From assembly GCA_964601895.1 (NCBI GenBank), contig CAZROT010000001.1, positions 371,555 to 435,554 on the forward strand: DNA of 64,000 nt, in the 5' to 3' direction. The position numbers and the translations under genes are program-made. Each line of letters opens with the position of its first letter. Within the stretch, counting starts at the first letter, position 1. The stretch comes from CAZROT01 sp964601895 (GTDB taxonomy: Bacteria; Pseudomonadota; Gammaproteobacteria; Enterobacterales; Enterobacteriaceae). Of this stretch, positions 26,510-34,964 are shown piece by piece. The notes under the pieces were generated by a model. It was not told where the DNA came from, did not search any database, and saw nothing but the letters and a program-made list of their open reading frames with translations.

Positions 26510-27565
26510 TCACCTCAAACCAGCGTTACCGATGCCATCGGCCATCATACCCACACTGATGGCAAAATAGTACGATCGATTCCAGTGCATAATGGTACGA
26601 AAATTGTCCGTCACCAGAAATGCACGGGCCTTTATATCATCCGGTATGATTATCCAGGTACGCGCGTTAAAACGCGGCAGCGTATTGCCATTTAACAAAC
26701 GTACACCCTGTTGCTGCCAGTATGCACTGGTTTGTACCTGTCCATCTTTCAGCCCTGCCCTGTCAGCGCTAAAATTTGCGGGTAATTTGACTTCATATCC
26801 CCAGTCAATACCTGCTACCCACCCTTCCATAGTAAGGTAGTTTGCTATTGAAGCAAAAACATCATTAAGGTTATTCCAGATATCAACCTTGCCATCACCA
26901 TCACCATCAGCCCCATACCTCAGAAATGAAGTCGGCATGAACTGGCTCTGTCCCATAGCACCCGCCCATGAACCTGTTAGTTTTCCGTTCAGGGGTTTAA
27001 TTTTTTCAATAACTTTCAATGCCGCCATTAGCTGGGTAATAAAAAATGTTTCCCGACGTCCTTCAAAAGCCAGTGTTACCAACGCAGAAATGACATCTTC
27101 TTTACCCTGAATGGTACCAAAATGACTTTCCATTCCCCATAAGGCAATAATATAGCGCGCAGGGACAGGATAACGGCCGGCAGCACGTGTCAGCTGATGT
27201 TGATAGCGCTGGTAATGAATACGTCCCTGTTCAATTTTCGATGGAGGCAATACCCGCGTGAGGTAATCATTCAGATTTATTTTTTTTTCCAGCTGGCCAC
27301 GATCTGATTTAATCACTTTCTTAATAAAACGAACATCAGCGAAAGCGCTGTCAATAGTGGACTGGCTGATGCCTTCTTTTTTTGCCTGTCTCTTGAGCTT
27401 TTCCACATAAGAAAAAAATCCGGCAGGAGTGGTCGTGCTATTTTCAGATAATCTATTTATGCCAGAAGATTGATTTGACGATGCACTGGCAGCCATAGAA
27501 AATTTTCCGCTACTGCTAACTAACATCACGGTGAATAAAATCACCTTTATTTTTGATAGTTGCAT
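26510..27565 (-). CDS. Lytic murein transglycosylase (MltB-like)
   Basis: A 351-residue periplasmic enzyme that cleaves the glycan strands of peptidoglycan, forming 1,6-anhydro ends. A signal peptide (MQLSKIKVILFTVMLVSSSG) begins at 27565; the frame opens 16 codons upstream, but this start gives the standard N-terminus. The catalytic Glu is in IIALWGMESHFG, with the family segments GSWAGAMGQSQFMPTSFLRY, GADGDGDGKVDIWN and IANYL. I see no lipobox, so it belongs to the soluble MltB-related group (MltB_2 type) rather than to lipoprotein MltB. It lies downstream of rna on the same strand with an ERIC element between. Confidence 0.88.
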   Translation of the reverse strand: MQLSKIKVILFTVMLVSSSGKFSMAASASSNQSSGINRLSENSTTTPAGFFSYVEKLKRQAKKEGISQSTIDSAFADVRFIKKVIKSDRGQLEKKINLNDYLTRVLPPSKIEQGRIHYQRYQHQLTRAAGRYPVPARYIIALWGMESHFGTIQGKEDVISALVTLAFEGRRETFFITQLMAALKVIEKIKPLNGKLTGSWAGAMGQSQFMPTSFLRYGADGDGDGKVDIWNNLNDVFASIANYLTMEGWVAGIDWGYEVKLPANFSADRAGLKDGQVQTSAYWQQQGVRLLNGNTLPRFNARTWIIIPDDIKARAFLVTDNFRTIMHWNRSYYFAISVGMMADGIGNAGLR

Positions 27566-27766
27566 CAAATTTTTCCGTTCATTACATGAAGTTACTAAAT
27601 AGTGAGCTAACAATAGTCATCACATAAAATTCGAATAAAAATACTTTATTCATTTATTGTGGCATAAAGCAGCATGTGAATGTTTAAAGGATCAATATTT
27701 TTTGAAGAAATTGATCGGATGTAAAATTAACAAGTCTCTGTCTGATTCAATCAGAATAACGCATTA

Positions 27767-27894
27767 TATACCCAAAATATTTCGAGTTGCAGCAAGGCGG
27801 TAAGAACACGAATCCCCATGAACATAGACGTACTATGTAATTGGGGTGAGTGCTCGAAGCCAACAAAGCTGCAGCTTGAAAGACGAAGGGTATA
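27767..27894. repeat. ERIC element, copy 1
   Basis: A 128-bp imperfect palindrome from TATACCC to GGGTATA. The core reads GAATCCCC, a spacer and then TTGGGGTGAG, matching the centre of the Enterobacterial Repetitive Intergenic Consensus (the known ERIC primer sites AATCCCC and GGGGTGAGC). The size fits the 127-bp ERIC unit. It lies between rna and the transglycosylase gene. Confidence 0.85.
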
Positions 27895-27911
27895 AACACG
27901 CCATGCTTAAT

Positions 27912-28541
27912 TTAGTTAACAGACACCATTAAAAAATCTGCCTGGCGGCAGGATTTATTCATTGTCTTTATTATCGGTCCCGGACAGGGAATTGAATAAT
28001 TTCCTTCCTTATCAAGACAGATTCTGATTTCACTTAAGAAACGCCCCTCATTTCGACAGACAGCTATAATAGCATGGCTATCAGTAATCCACAGATTACT
28101 GGCCATAAATTTTTCCCGCAATGCATTGATAGTAATACGCTGTGGCTTTTTTCCCAGGAAATCATCAGGAATGATTACTTTTTCCAGAAGCTGCTGCGTC
28201 CTGCGAAAATAGTTTTCTGCTGTTAATCCGGAACAGGTGCCATGCTTTTTCCATTCATGCCGTAATAAAGACTCTGAAGGAAACTGGCTGAGATATTTTT
28301 TTACTACCTCGGCAGATAAAGTCTCGCCTGAACAGAATTCAGGATAACCTTTTATATAGTTTGGCCATAACCCGTGCAAAACAAAGCCCGACTGCTTGCG
28401 ACATTCAGGCTGCCAGGGTTTCAACTGACAAAAATCCGGTGACCATGACAGCGACAGTAAATAAAAATCAAACTGGCCGGCTGGCTGTGCGGCAAAACCA
28501 GCACAGGAAAATAGCAACAAACAGAACAGCGTTTTTTTCAT
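27912..28541 (-). CDS. rna: Ribonuclease I (T2 family)
   Basis: A 209-residue secreted endoribonuclease. The signal peptide MKKTLFCLLLFSCAGFA precedes a mature T2-type domain with both active-site boxes: CAS I GFVLHGLWPNY near residue 52 and CAS II HEWKKHGTCSG near 95. The pattern of paired cysteines (FCQLKPWQPEC, CSGE, CRNE, CLDK, CPGP, SCRQ) fits periplasmic RNase I. It is slightly shorter than the E. coli enzyme (268 residues with signal) but carries all catalytic His residues. It is transcribed away from minC. In E. coli rna lies elsewhere, next to citT, so the position differs. Confidence 0.92.
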   Translation of the reverse strand: MKKTLFCLLLFSCAGFAAQPAGQFDFYLLSLSWSPDFCQLKPWQPECRKQSGFVLHGLWPNYIKGYPEFCSGETLSAEVVKKYLSQFPSESLLRHEWKKHGTCSGLTAENYFRRTQQLLEKVIIPDDFLGKKPQRITINALREKFMASNLWITDSHAIIAVCRNEGRFLSEIRICLDKEGNYSIPCPGPIIKTMNKSCRQADFLMVSVN

Positions 28542-28853
28542 ATCGCAGCTAACTTAACGCTTAAGGGAAAATTAATTATCACCTGATTGATACAGAGTAC
28601 AATACTGCAATCAGCATGGTATGAAACAATGCTCCAGGCTTTTTAGCAAGAGCTCGGTAACCCATTGTGTTATTACTCATAATAAATCATATGCCAATAG
28701 CCGTAGCCACAGTAACGAAGTTATGCTGTAATGCATGCATTGATTTCATTCATCTCAATATGTAACAATCAATACATTGATATAATGAGTATTATTTAAA
28801 TCCTACCTGTATTTCCTGATAACTTACAGGAGATACAGCGTTACTAAAACTGA
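28542..28853. other. Divergent region between rna and minC
   Basis: A 312-base gap that must carry promoters for rna (minus) and minCDE (plus). No ORF. In E. coli ycgL lies beside minC; no ycgL-like sequence is seen here. Confidence 0.5.
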
Positions 28854-29558
28854 ATGAAGATGATGTCACAACCGCCCATTGAATTAAAAGGCAGTAATTT
28901 TACCCTTTCAGTTATTCATTTATACGATTCAACACCTGAAGTTATTCGTCTGGCATTACAAGAAAAACTACAACAGGCACCTGCATTTCTGAAAAATGCA
29001 CCTGTCGTTATCAACGTCGCCACACTGCCTGATAGTACAGACTGGAAAGAACTTCACCAGGTTATCACATCAACCGGTCTGCACATCGTCGGCATCAGTG
29101 GCTGTCGTGATGAAGAGCAAAAACGCCTGCTTGCGCATACTGGTTTACCTTTGCTGAACGAGGGAAAACGCCGTTCATCAATGCATGATGAACCTGCAAA
29201 AATAGCAACAGAATCCAAAGGCGCTGCTGTCAGGACACAGCTAATTAGTACGCCTGTCCGCTCCGGCCAACAGATCTATGCGCAAAATTGTGATTTAATT
29301 GTCACCAGTAGTATCAGCGCTGGTGCTGAATTAATTGCCGATGGCAATATTCATATTTACGGCACACTCGCGGGCCGCGCTCTGGCAGGTGCCTCAGGTG
29401 ATACACAATGTCAGATTTTTTGTACAAAGCTGGGTGCTGAGCTCATCTCCATTGCCGGACAATACTGGCTAAGCGATCAGATCCCATCAGATTATTTTGG
29501 TAATTCTGCACAATTCAGCCTGTTGAATAACAAACTAACTATACAACCTTTAAATTAA
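28854..29558 (+). CDS. minC: Septum site-determining protein MinC
   Basis: About 231-234 residues. The N-terminal domain (PIELKGSNFTLSVIHLYDST) inhibits FtsZ polymerisation. After a variable linker near 110-130, the C-terminal beta-helix domain reads RSGQQIYAQNCDLIVTSSIS, then AGAELIADGNIHIYG and GRALAGASGD; it dimerises and binds MinD. Three in-frame ATGs (28854, 28860, 28863) compete; by homology the protein probably starts at 28863 (MSQPPIELKG). It is the first gene of minCDE and blocks division near the poles. Confidence 0.96.
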   Translation: MKMMSQPPIELKGSNFTLSVIHLYDSTPEVIRLALQEKLQQAPAFLKNAPVVINVATLPDSTDWKELHQVITSTGLHIVGISGCRDEEQKRLLAHTGLPLLNEGKRRSSMHDEPAKIATESKGAAVRTQLISTPVRSGQQIYAQNCDLIVTSSISAGAELIADGNIHIYGTLAGRALAGASGDTQCQIFCTKLGAELISIAGQYWLSDQIPSDYFGNSAQFSLLNNKLTIQPLN

Positions 29559-29582
29559 GCATGTTAACAAGGAATGCATTTC

Positions 29583-30398
29583 ATGGGACGCATTATTGTC
29601 GTTACCTCGGGTAAGGGCGGTGTTGGTAAAACCACGTCAAGCGCCGCCATTGCAACTGGGCTGGCTCAGCGGGGAAAGAAAACTATCGTCATTGATTTTG
29701 ATATTGGTCTGCGTAACCTTGACTTGATTATGGGATGTGAGCGTAGAGTCGTTTATGACTTTGTTAATGTCATCCAGGGTGATGCCACACTGAATCAGGC
29801 ATTAATTAAAGATAAGCGTACTGATAACCTATTTATTCTACCCGCTTCACAAACCCGGGATAAGGATGCTCTGACACGTGATGGTGTTGAGAAAGTGTTA
29901 AATGGCCTGCTGGAAATGGGATTCGATTTTATTATCTGTGATTCACCCGCCGGCATAGAAACAGGGGCGCTCATGGCACTTTACTTTGCTGATGAAGCCG
30001 TCATTACCACCAACCCTGAAGTCTCTTCAGTACGCGACTCTGACCGTATACTCGGTATTCTTTCTGCGAAATCCCGCCGTGCAGAAAATAATCAGGAGTC
30101 TGTTAAAGAGCATCTGCTGCTGACCCGCTATAATCCCAAACGAGTCAACCTTGGTGATATGCTGAGCATGGAAGATGTACTCGAAATTCTGCGGATACCA
30201 TTGCTTGGCTTAATCCCGGAAGACTCCTGTGTGCTACGTGCTTCCAATAAAGGTGAGCCTGTTATTCTGGATATGGAATCTGATGCCGCTAAAGCCTATG
30301 ATGATACTGTCGGACGTCTGTTGGGAGAGAAAATTCCCTTGCGCTTTATTGAAGAAGAAAAGACAGGTTTTCTAAAACGTCTTTTCTCTAGAGGGTAA
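29583..30398 (+). CDS. minD: Septum site-determining protein MinD
   Basis: A 271-residue membrane-associated ATPase of the ParA/MinD family. The deviant Walker A motif SGKGGVGKTT is near residue 8. The protein matches E. coli MinD almost residue for residue (IDFDIGLRNLDLIMGCERRV; CDSPAGIETGALMALYFADE). The C-terminal amphipathic helix GFLKRLFSRG anchors it to membrane. An AAGGA ribosome binding site nine bases upstream supports ATG 29583; the frame opens three codons earlier. It recruits MinC and oscillates pole to pole with MinE. Confidence 0.97.
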   Translation: MGRIIVVTSGKGGVGKTTSSAAIATGLAQRGKKTIVIDFDIGLRNLDLIMGCERRVVYDFVNVIQGDATLNQALIKDKRTDNLFILPASQTRDKDALTRDGVEKVLNGLLEMGFDFIICDSPAGIETGALMALYFADEAVITTNPEVSSVRDSDRILGILSAKSRRAENNQESVKEHLLLTRYNPKRVNLGDMLSMEDVLEILRIPLLGLIPEDSCVLRASNKGEPVILDMESDAAKAYDDTVGRLLGEKIPLRFIEEEKTGFLKRLFSRG

Positions 30399-30402
30399 CG
30401 TT

Positions 30403-30672
30403 ATGGCTTTATTAGATTTTTTTCTTTCCCGTAAGAAACCGACTGCCAGTATCGCTAAAGAACGATTACAAATCATTGTTGCCGAACAACGCCGCAGAGA
30501 CAGCGAGCCTCATTATCTGGCTGATCTAAAACGTGATATTCTGGCAGTTATCTGCAAATATATTCAGATAGATCCCGAGACACTGCATGTACAGTTTGAA
30601 CAAAAAGAAGATGATATTTCTGTGCTGGAATTGAATGTCATATTGCCGGAAGCGAATGAAAAAGCGCCCTAA
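30403..30672 (+). CDS. minE: Cell division topological specificity factor MinE
   Basis: An 89-residue protein starting MALLDFFLSRKKPTASIAKE, the usual MinD-binding and membrane-targeting N-terminus, followed by the dimerisation domain with YIQIDPETLHVQFEQKEDD. It stimulates the MinD ATPase and so drives the pole-to-pole oscillation that leaves mid-cell free for FtsZ. It starts five bases after the minD stop and ends the minCDE operon. It converges with rnd. Confidence 0.97.
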   Translation: MALLDFFLSRKKPTASIAKERLQIIVAEQRRRDSEPHYLADLKRDILAVICKYIQIDPETLHVQFEQKEDDISVLELNVILPEANEKAP

Positions 30673-30778
30673 TCCATAGCTATACAGGCCGGATTGTAGT
30701 GCGATGAAAACCTCTCTACGCCCTGCTTTTCTATAAGGGTAACGGTAATGACACTCCCTGAGCTGCTGACTGCACTAA

Positions 30779-31900
30779 TCAGTGCTGCGCCAGTATTGTT
30801 TGTAATGGCTGTGCCAGCAAATCACCGCGCCATCCCGTCAGCAGTTCAGGCGGAGTTTGATGTTGTGTCAGTTGCCAGTGCCAGTTTAATAATTGATTAA
30901 TTTGCCTGCGGGAAGCAAGCAGGCCGCTACTTAAGTGAGTTTCGTTACTGACAGACTGGATGAGTGCTTTAATATCCTGGACTATCTTTTTGTAACCCGG
31001 GCAGGCGACCAGACAGGTGATTGATGCAGGTAAATCTACTTCAGCAAGCAGACGGCTCTCATGAACTAATGCCAGCAATGTACGTCCATGATGACGAATT
31101 TCCTGCCCGCTTAATCCCAATTGGCTCAGTTCACTCAGTGATGCTGGCAGCCAGCGTGCAACCTGCCACAAATGCGCTTCCCTGACAATGAAATTAATCG
31201 CAGTATCATGCTCGCGTGCCTGTCGCAGGCGCCATGAAGCTAATTTCTGCAGACAGGCAAGCTGGCGTGGAGCTAGCTGCCCAAGATTAGTTATTTCAAG
31301 ATAAGCCATTTCAGGATCGAGAATTTCACTACGACGCCGGCATAGCAACAGACATTCATCCAGTGCGGCGTCCATATATCCTGATACTGTTGTTTGTGCA
31401 ATCAGTTGATTTGCCAGCGGTAGCAGATAAAAAACATCCGCAGCTGCATACAGGCATTGCTTTTCATTCAACGGGCGGGCTGTCCAGTCGGTACGGGATT
31501 CACTTTTATCCAATACCACATTCAGGTATTGTGCAACCAGAGCAGAAAAACCACAGGACAGCGTCTTTCCGCTAAATGCTGCCAGCACCTGAGTATCCAG
31601 AACAGGATCTGGTAATTGATTGAATTTATTTAAAAAAATTTCTAAATCTTCACTGCCTGCATGTAAAAATTTGACAACATTTTTATTCTGCAGCAACAGT
31701 AAAAAAGGCTGCCACTCACGAATACCCTGCGGATCAATTAATGAAAGCTGCTCACCATCATAAAGTTGAATCAAACCTAATTGAGGATAATAAGTATTGA
31801 TTCTGACAAATTCTGTATCCAGTGCCACCTGCCGATGATAGCATGCCTGCATACACACCTGCTGCAACTGACTATCCGTCGTAATCAACTGATAATTCAA
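30779..31900 (-). CDS. rnd: Ribonuclease D
   Basis: A 373-residue 3'-5' exonuclease for tRNA and small RNA ends. The DEDD acidic residues are visible in order: ALDTEFVRINTYYPQLGLIQ (Exo I), HAGSEDLEIF (Exo II), DTQVLAAF, and the final box YAAADVFYL. HRDC-like helical domains follow. Length equals that of the E. coli enzyme (375). It lies downstream of fadD on the same strand, the enteric fadD-rnd order, but a terminator hairpin separates the two, so it probably has its own promoter. Confidence 0.95.
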   Translation of the reverse strand: MNYQLITTDSQLQQVCMQACYHRQVALDTEFVRINTYYPQLGLIQLYDGEQLSLIDPQGIREWQPFLLLLQNKNVVKFLHAGSEDLEIFLNKFNQLPDPVLDTQVLAAFSGKTLSCGFSALVAQYLNVVLDKSESRTDWTARPLNEKQCLYAAADVFYLLPLANQLIAQTTVSGYMDAALDECLLLCRRRSEILDPEMAYLEITNLGQLAPRQLACLQKLASWRLRQAREHDTAINFIVREAHLWQVARWLPASLSELSQLGLSGQEIRHHGRTLLALVHESRLLAEVDLPASITCLVACPGYKKIVQDIKALIQSVSNETHLSSGLLASRRQINQLLNWHWQLTQHQTPPELLTGWRGDLLAQPLQTILAQH

Positions 31901-31930
31901 CGTACCATTCTCTTATAAAATAATCATAAT

Positions 31931-31959
31931 AAAACGACGACGCCGGTATACACCGGCGC
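31931..31959 (-). terminator. Rho-independent terminator after fadD
   Basis: Read on the minus strand, CGCCGGT-GTAT-ACCGGCG forms a perfect 7-bp G+C-rich stem followed by TCGTCGTTTTATT. It lies about 85 bases after the fadD stop and just before rnd. Confidence 0.7.
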
Positions 31960-32044
31960 CAGACAATTAGCATGTACATAATAATGTATCTGCAAGGTAA
32001 CCCTGAATTCAGGTTAAAACACCAGTCACGGGTAAAAATTCAGT

Positions 32045-33727
32045 TCAGTTCGTATGATTACGTTTGCTTTCTTCATCACGTAACGCCCGCCTGAGTATCT
32101 TTCCTACATTTGATTTTGGCAGCTCATCACGAAATTCTATAATCTTCGGCACTTTATAGCCAGTCAGATAAGAACGACAATGCGCCAGCAACTCATTTTC
32201 AGTCAGGCTTGCTTCTTTTTTCACCACAAAAAGCTTCACAACTTCGCCTGAACCGTCATTTAATACACCAATGGCTGCAGATTCAAGCACCTTTTCGTGC
32301 TGTGCAACAACATGCTCAATTTCATTAGGATAAACGTTAAAGCCTGATACCAGAATCATGTCTTTTTTGCGATCAACAAGACGCAAAAAGCCCTTATTAT
32401 CCATAATGGCAATATCACCTGTCGCCAGCCAGCCTTCCTTGAGGACTTCATCAGTGGCATCCTCACGTTGCCAGTAACCAGACATCACCTGTGGCCCACG
32501 TACCCATAATTCCCCATTCTCATCTGATCCAACTTCCTGATTTTGTTCATTAATTAAGCGGACATCAGTGGAAGGCACTGGCAGGCCAATACTGCCATTA
32601 TAATGTTGCAGATTATAAGGATTAGCAGATACCAGTGGAGAGCATTCTGTCAGACCATATCCTTCCAGCAAATGCTTACCGGTTACCTGTTCCCATTTAT
32701 CTGCTACCGCTTTTTGCACGGACATACCGCCACCCACACAAAAACGCAATGCAGAAAAATCAAGTTTGTGAAATTCTCTGTTATTCAACAGGGCATTATA
32801 CAGCGTATTAACACCGGATATTGCGGTGAATGGATAACGACTCAATTCCTTTACCATACCCGGAATATCGCGGGGATTGGTTATCAATAAGTTAGTGCCG
32901 CCAATTTCAATAAAAAACAGACAGTTCATCGTTAACGCAAAAATATGATAAAGGGGTAAGGCCGTCACCAGCAGTTCACAGCCATCCTTTAAAACCGCTG
33001 CATAAGCGGCTTTAGCCTGTTCTATATTTGCCTGCATATTGCGATGCGTCAGCATAGCTCCCTTGGCCACACCTGTCGTCCCGCCAGTGTATTGCAAAAA
33101 TGCCAGATCAGTATTAGCAATATCCGGTTTAGTAAATGACAGCCTGCGACCTGCATGTAGTGCAGTACGTAAAGAAATGGCACCCGGCAAATGATAGGTC
33201 GGCACCAGTCCTTTGATATATTTGATGATAAAGTTTACCAGCGTTCCTTTAACGGCAGAAAGCTGATCGCCCATACGCGTCAGAATCACATGTTTTATCC
33301 GAGTGTTAAAAACAACCTTTTCCAGAGTATGTGCAAAATTAGAAACGATAACTATCACAACAGCGCCACTATCGCTGAGTTGATGCTCAAGTTCACGGGG
33401 GGTATAAAGAGGATTAACATTAACGGCAACCAGACCCGCACGCAGGACACCAAACAGGGCGACAGGATACTGCAACAAATTTGGCATCATTAATGCGACG
33501 CGATCACCTTTTTTTAAACCCGGCTGATTCTGTAACCAGGCAGCAAAAGCACGGCTTTGTTCTTCCAGCTTACGAAAGCTCATGCTTTCACCCATATTGA
33601 TAAATGCGGGTTTATCTGCGTAACGTAGCGCGGCTTTTTCAAACATATCAACTAAAGAAGAATAACTATCAGGATCTATCTCTGCGGGAACATCTGACGG
33701 ATAGCTTTTTAACCAAACTTTTTCCAA
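32045..33727 (-). CDS. fadD: Long-chain-fatty-acid--CoA ligase, TTG start
   Basis: Encodes acyl-CoA synthetase, which activates imported long-chain fatty acids at the inner membrane. The ATP/AMP signature YTGGTTGVAKGAMLTHRN, the motif LEGYGLTECSPLV and the fatty-acid segment GWLATGDIAIMD (then DRKKDMILVSGFNVYPNEIE) are all intact. The frame opens at ATG 33781, but the E. coli N-terminus (KVWLNRYPADVP) aligns from a TTG at 33727, which has a strong AGGAG seven bases upstream. That gives 560 residues, one short of E. coli. I therefore prefer TTG. FadR or cAMP-CRP control is known in enterics; I could not identify the sites. Confidence 0.95.
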   Translation of the reverse strand: MEKVWLKSYPSDVPAEIDPDSYSSLVDMFEKAALRYADKPAFINMGESMSFRKLEEQSRAFAAWLQNQPGLKKGDRVALMMPNLLQYPVALFGVLRAGLVAVNVNPLYTPRELEHQLSDSGAVVIVIVSNFAHTLEKVVFNTRIKHVILTRMGDQLSAVKGTLVNFIIKYIKGLVPTYHLPGAISLRTALHAGRRLSFTKPDIANTDLAFLQYTGGTTGVAKGAMLTHRNMQANIEQAKAAYAAVLKDGCELLVTALPLYHIFALTMNCLFFIEIGGTNLLITNPRDIPGMVKELSRYPFTAISGVNTLYNALLNNREFHKLDFSALRFCVGGGMSVQKAVADKWEQVTGKHLLEGYGLTECSPLVSANPYNLQHYNGSIGLPVPSTDVRLINEQNQEVGSDENGELWVRGPQVMSGYWQREDATDEVLKEGWLATGDIAIMDNKGFLRLVDRKKDMILVSGFNVYPNEIEHVVAQHEKVLESAAIGVLNDGSGEVVKLFVVKKEASLTENELLAHCRSYLTGYKVPKIIEFRDELPKSNVGKILRRALRDEESKRNHTN

Positions 33728-34078
33728 AATAATACTCCTGACTACGATTACTTTATCAGTATCACTACTTATCTTATTCAATACATTAACAAATATTAAA
33801 CTTTTTATGGACTTTTTTAATTACAGACAATGCTGATGCTGCGATCTGTATCACTAAAATGTATTTTTATATTATGATAATAGCCTGTCTGAATGTCACG
33901 CTAACGGCAAAACAGACCTTTTTTAACACTCGCTGCGAAGAGATTGTACGGGGAAAGAACGGAATTTAGCGCCGGAATGTACATGCAATACATGAGAATT
34001 AGAGTACCCGAGGCAACGCACTGATGCTTTCGCCGTAGCGTTGCCGAGGAAATTTACTTAATACCTGCTGAGTTAACG
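33728..34078. other. Intergenic region between tsaB and fadD
   Basis: A 351-base gap upstream of fadD and downstream of tsaB. About 137 bases are occupied by repeat copy B (33914-34050). The fadD promoter must lie between 33728 and 33913. No ORF. Confidence 0.6.
33914..34050. repeat. AGAC-ended interspersed repeat, copy B
   Basis: Starts AGACCTTTTTTAACACTCGC and runs through TGTACGGGGAAAGAACG, a TACATGCAATACATGAGA core and a GAGTACCCGAGGCAACGCA segment. It aligns along its length with copy A at 10448-10590, including a degenerate right end (CTTTCGCCGTAGCGTTGCC). It also contains a local GGCAACG...CGTTGCC hairpin that may end tsaB transcription. Confidence 0.65.
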
Positions 34079-34774
34079 CTACAAATCTGGCCTTTTTTTA
34101 ACCGCAACGTCATTACGTAAATAAACAGGTTCAGCATTTTCAGCACTAACCGCTTCCCCTCTGGACCACATCTTCAATGCCAATGGCAGCATATCCTGCG
34201 CATCGGGAAAGCGTATCTGCCCGTCAGAAAATGTCACTGTGCTCCCTGTTATCAGATAAGGGTAAGCCTGCCATCCAGAGCCAACATAAGCCCAGGTACC
34301 TTGCAGCAATGATAGCTGAGATAATGCCTGAACGGGCGTAAGCAAGCGCTCTTTTTCGCCCTGCCAGACACCTTCATCGGTACGCTCGAACTGTCCCCAA
34401 TAGACTTCTCCCATACGCGCATCAATCGCTGCCAGTACACGTTTTGCCTGCGTCAGTCGCCATGCTCCCTGCGCCATGGTCTGTAACGTTGAAATGGCGA
34501 TTACTGGCAAATCTGCGCCTAATGCCAGCCCCTGTACAATACCGGCAGCTATACGCACGCCGGTAAAACTGCCCGGACCTCTGCCAAAAGCAAGCGCATC
34601 CAATTGATTTAACGTAACAGACGCTTGTGCCAGCACCTGCTGTACCTGCGGTAAAATGCGCTGTGTATGCTGCCGTGGACAGATATCAGACAGGGTATAC
34701 ATTTCTCCTGCACACCAGAGTGCAACAGAGCATGCTTCAGTAGCAGTATCGAGAGCTAAAATTCGCAGTGGCAT
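34079..34774 (-). CDS. tsaB: tRNA threonylcarbamoyladenosine biosynthesis protein TsaB
   Basis: A 231-residue protein of the ASKHA-fold TsaB/YeaZ family, the same length as in E. coli. The conserved N-terminus RILALDTATEACSVALW and the segment AFGRGPGSFTGVRIAAGIVQ are clear. TsaB is the scaffold that joins TsaD and TsaE to make the t6A37 modification in ANN-decoding tRNAs; it lacks catalysis itself. It lies upstream of fadD on the same strand, as in related enterics, though the usual neighbours yoaA and yeaY are not here. Confidence 0.95.
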   Translation of the reverse strand: MPLRILALDTATEACSVALWCAGEMYTLSDICPRQHTQRILPQVQQVLAQASVTLNQLDALAFGRGPGSFTGVRIAAGIVQGLALGADLPVIAISTLQTMAQGAWRLTQAKRVLAAIDARMGEVYWGQFERTDEGVWQGEKERLLTPVQALSQLSLLQGTWAYVGSGWQAYPYLITGSTVTFSDGQIRFPDAQDMLPLALKMWSRGEAVSAENAEPVYLRNDVAVKKRPDL

Positions 34775-34964
34775 GATGGCCTTATAATGAAATACAGGTC
34801 AATTGAACAGGTAAATATCCGGGGACAAACCTAAGTTAATCACCGCATAACAGAAAGAGCCTGGTACAGACAGGCGCCATGTTATTAAGCACCGTCTCTT
34901 ATCATAGATTTCTGAACAGTGCGATGCCTGTTCAGATAAAGCGGCGCATTGCCCGCATGAGCAG

